DNA of 7,076 nt from an uncultured Anaerolineaceae bacterium (GTDB lineage Bacteria > Chloroflexota > Anaerolineae > Anaerolineales > Anaerolineaceae): assembly GCA_937890875.1 (NCBI GenBank), contig CALAEB010000319.1, positions 1 to 7,076 of the forward strand. The letters are read 5' to 3'. The notes under the pieces are model-generated. The model searched no databases and was not told where the DNA came from. It was given only the letters and a program-made list of their open reading frames with translations. Shown here piece by piece: positions 6,868 to 7,076 of this stretch. Both the position numbers and the translations under genes were made by a program. Within the stretch, counting starts at the first letter, position 1, and each line of letters begins with the position of its first letter.

Positions 6868-6954
6868 CGCGTATGGAATTCCGGTTTCCGGAAAAGCTTC
6901 CCGGCCGATCTTCTCCAGGACAGGAGAGAATTGAACGAATCCGTATAAATCATT

Positions 6955-6979
6955 TGTGGGAGCGGATTAACCGCTCACA
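6955..6979 (+). repeat. Small hairpin immediately upstream of the last gene's ribosome binding site
   Basis: GAGCGG (6960-6965) pairs with CCGCTC (6971-6976) around ATTAA. The stem can be extended by TGT (6955-6957) with ACA (6977-6979) after a 2-base bulge. It ends at the AGAGGA ribosome binding site and could affect translation of the gene starting at 6989. No regulator or ligand is implied. Confidence 0.4.
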
Positions 6980-6988
6980 GAGGACTTT

Positions 6989-7076
6989 TTGAACAAGCTG
7001 CGAACTTATTTCTTACTGGGTCTTCTCCTGGCAATTCCAAGCGGGTACGGTCTATATCGTACCGTCGTTTTTTCGC
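6989..7076 (+). CDS. Start of an unrecognised membrane or secreted protein (partial, TTG start)
   Basis: An in-frame stop at 6968-6970 opens a frame that stays open to the window end. The only plausible start is TTG at 6989, preceded by AGAGGA (6979-6984) with a short 4-base spacer. The 29 codons begin M-N-K-L-R-T-Y-F-L-L-G-L-L-L-A-I-P, a positively charged start followed by a hydrophobic stretch, so the product is probably a signal-anchored or membrane protein. The K-L-R-x-Y-F-L-x-G-L-L pattern recalls the start of DUF502 membrane proteins, but the following residues (S-G-Y-G-L-Y-R-T) do not continue that match, so no family is assigned. It diverges from coaX. Confidence 0.45.
   Translation, partial: MNKLRTYFLLGLLLAIPSGYGLYRTVVFS

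Larger units (their letters stand above)
6615..6988. other. Divergent intergenic region between coaX and a plus-strand gene
   Basis: 374 bases without a credible gene. A 60-codon minus-strand frame (6771-6953) has no family likeness and crosses the 6842-6867 hairpin. The region holds an AT-rich element with two overlapping TATAAT copies on the minus strand (6786-6797), a perfect 10-base-pair hairpin (6842-6867), a TATAAA box on the plus strand (6944-6949) without a good -35, and a second hairpin (6955-6979) just before the ribosome binding site of the next gene. It presumably carries the promoters of both diverging units. Confidence 0.5.

Noticed and set aside
6664..6904. Cluster of eight CCGG tetranucleotides in the intergenic region
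   Set aside because: Striking locally, but CCGG and TTCCGG are also frequent in the genes of this window, so it probably reflects genome-wide word preference rather than a site cluster.
6771..6953. 60-codon minus-strand open frame
   Set aside because: No ribosome binding site, no family likeness, and it contains the 6842-6867 hairpin and the TATAAT element.

Overview
The window is a 7.1 kb piece of an ordinary bacterial chromosome with roughly balanced base composition, carrying four transcription units. No mobile element, CRISPR array, tRNA or rRNA was seen. The lipobox lipoprotein, the pairing of a BcsB-like protein with a membrane-bound degenerate GGDEF protein (as in Bacillus ydaJ-N and Listeria pss) and the type III pantothenate kinase all point away from Enterobacteria. 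They suggest a Firmicutes-like or Chloroflexota (Anaerolineae-like) bacterium. The sequence of the CoaBC decarboxylase clamp leans towards Chloroflexota. That lean rests on memory of family members and is tentative.

Left part (1-3245, plus strand): the tail of a gene whose last 44 codons resemble the end of a GGDEF domain. It is followed within 16 bases by a 695-residue BcsB-like extracytoplasmic protein, which overlaps by ATGA a 282-residue four-helix membrane protein. The C-terminal domain of the latter is a degenerate GGDEF domain that keeps the RxxD c-di-GMP inhibitory-site motif but has lost the catalytic GGDEF signature. This looks like the distal end of a c-di-GMP-controlled exopolysaccharide synthesis operon. 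The glycosyltransferase subunit would be expected further upstream, outside the window. The operon ends at a probable bidirectional terminator (3201-3245). The end of the last gene may be affected by a frameshift.

Middle (3270-4247, minus strand): a single DUF4349 lipoprotein with a lipobox at the N-terminus and a transmembrane segment near the C-terminus. It converges on the exopolysaccharide operon. About 300 bases of non-coding DNA and a strong hairpin terminator (4555-4595) separate it from the next unit.

Right part (4645-6614, minus strand): coaX (type III pantothenate kinase) and coaBC (phosphopantothenoylcysteine synthetase/decarboxylase), overlapping by ATGA. Together they carry pantothenate to 4'-phosphopantetheine, the first three dedicated steps of coenzyme A synthesis. 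The CoaC half departs from the E. coli enzyme at two residues regarded as catalytic (Asn to Asp in the PxMNxxM motif, Cys to Ser in the substrate clamp).

The remaining 374 bases (6615-6988) are a divergent intergenic region with a TATAAT-containing stretch and two hairpins. They lead into the first 29 codons of an unrecognised plus-strand membrane or secreted protein that runs off the window. The most interesting items are the degenerate-GGDEF/BcsB pair, its possible frameshifted tail and the variant CoaC active site. No clearly undescribed system is evident.
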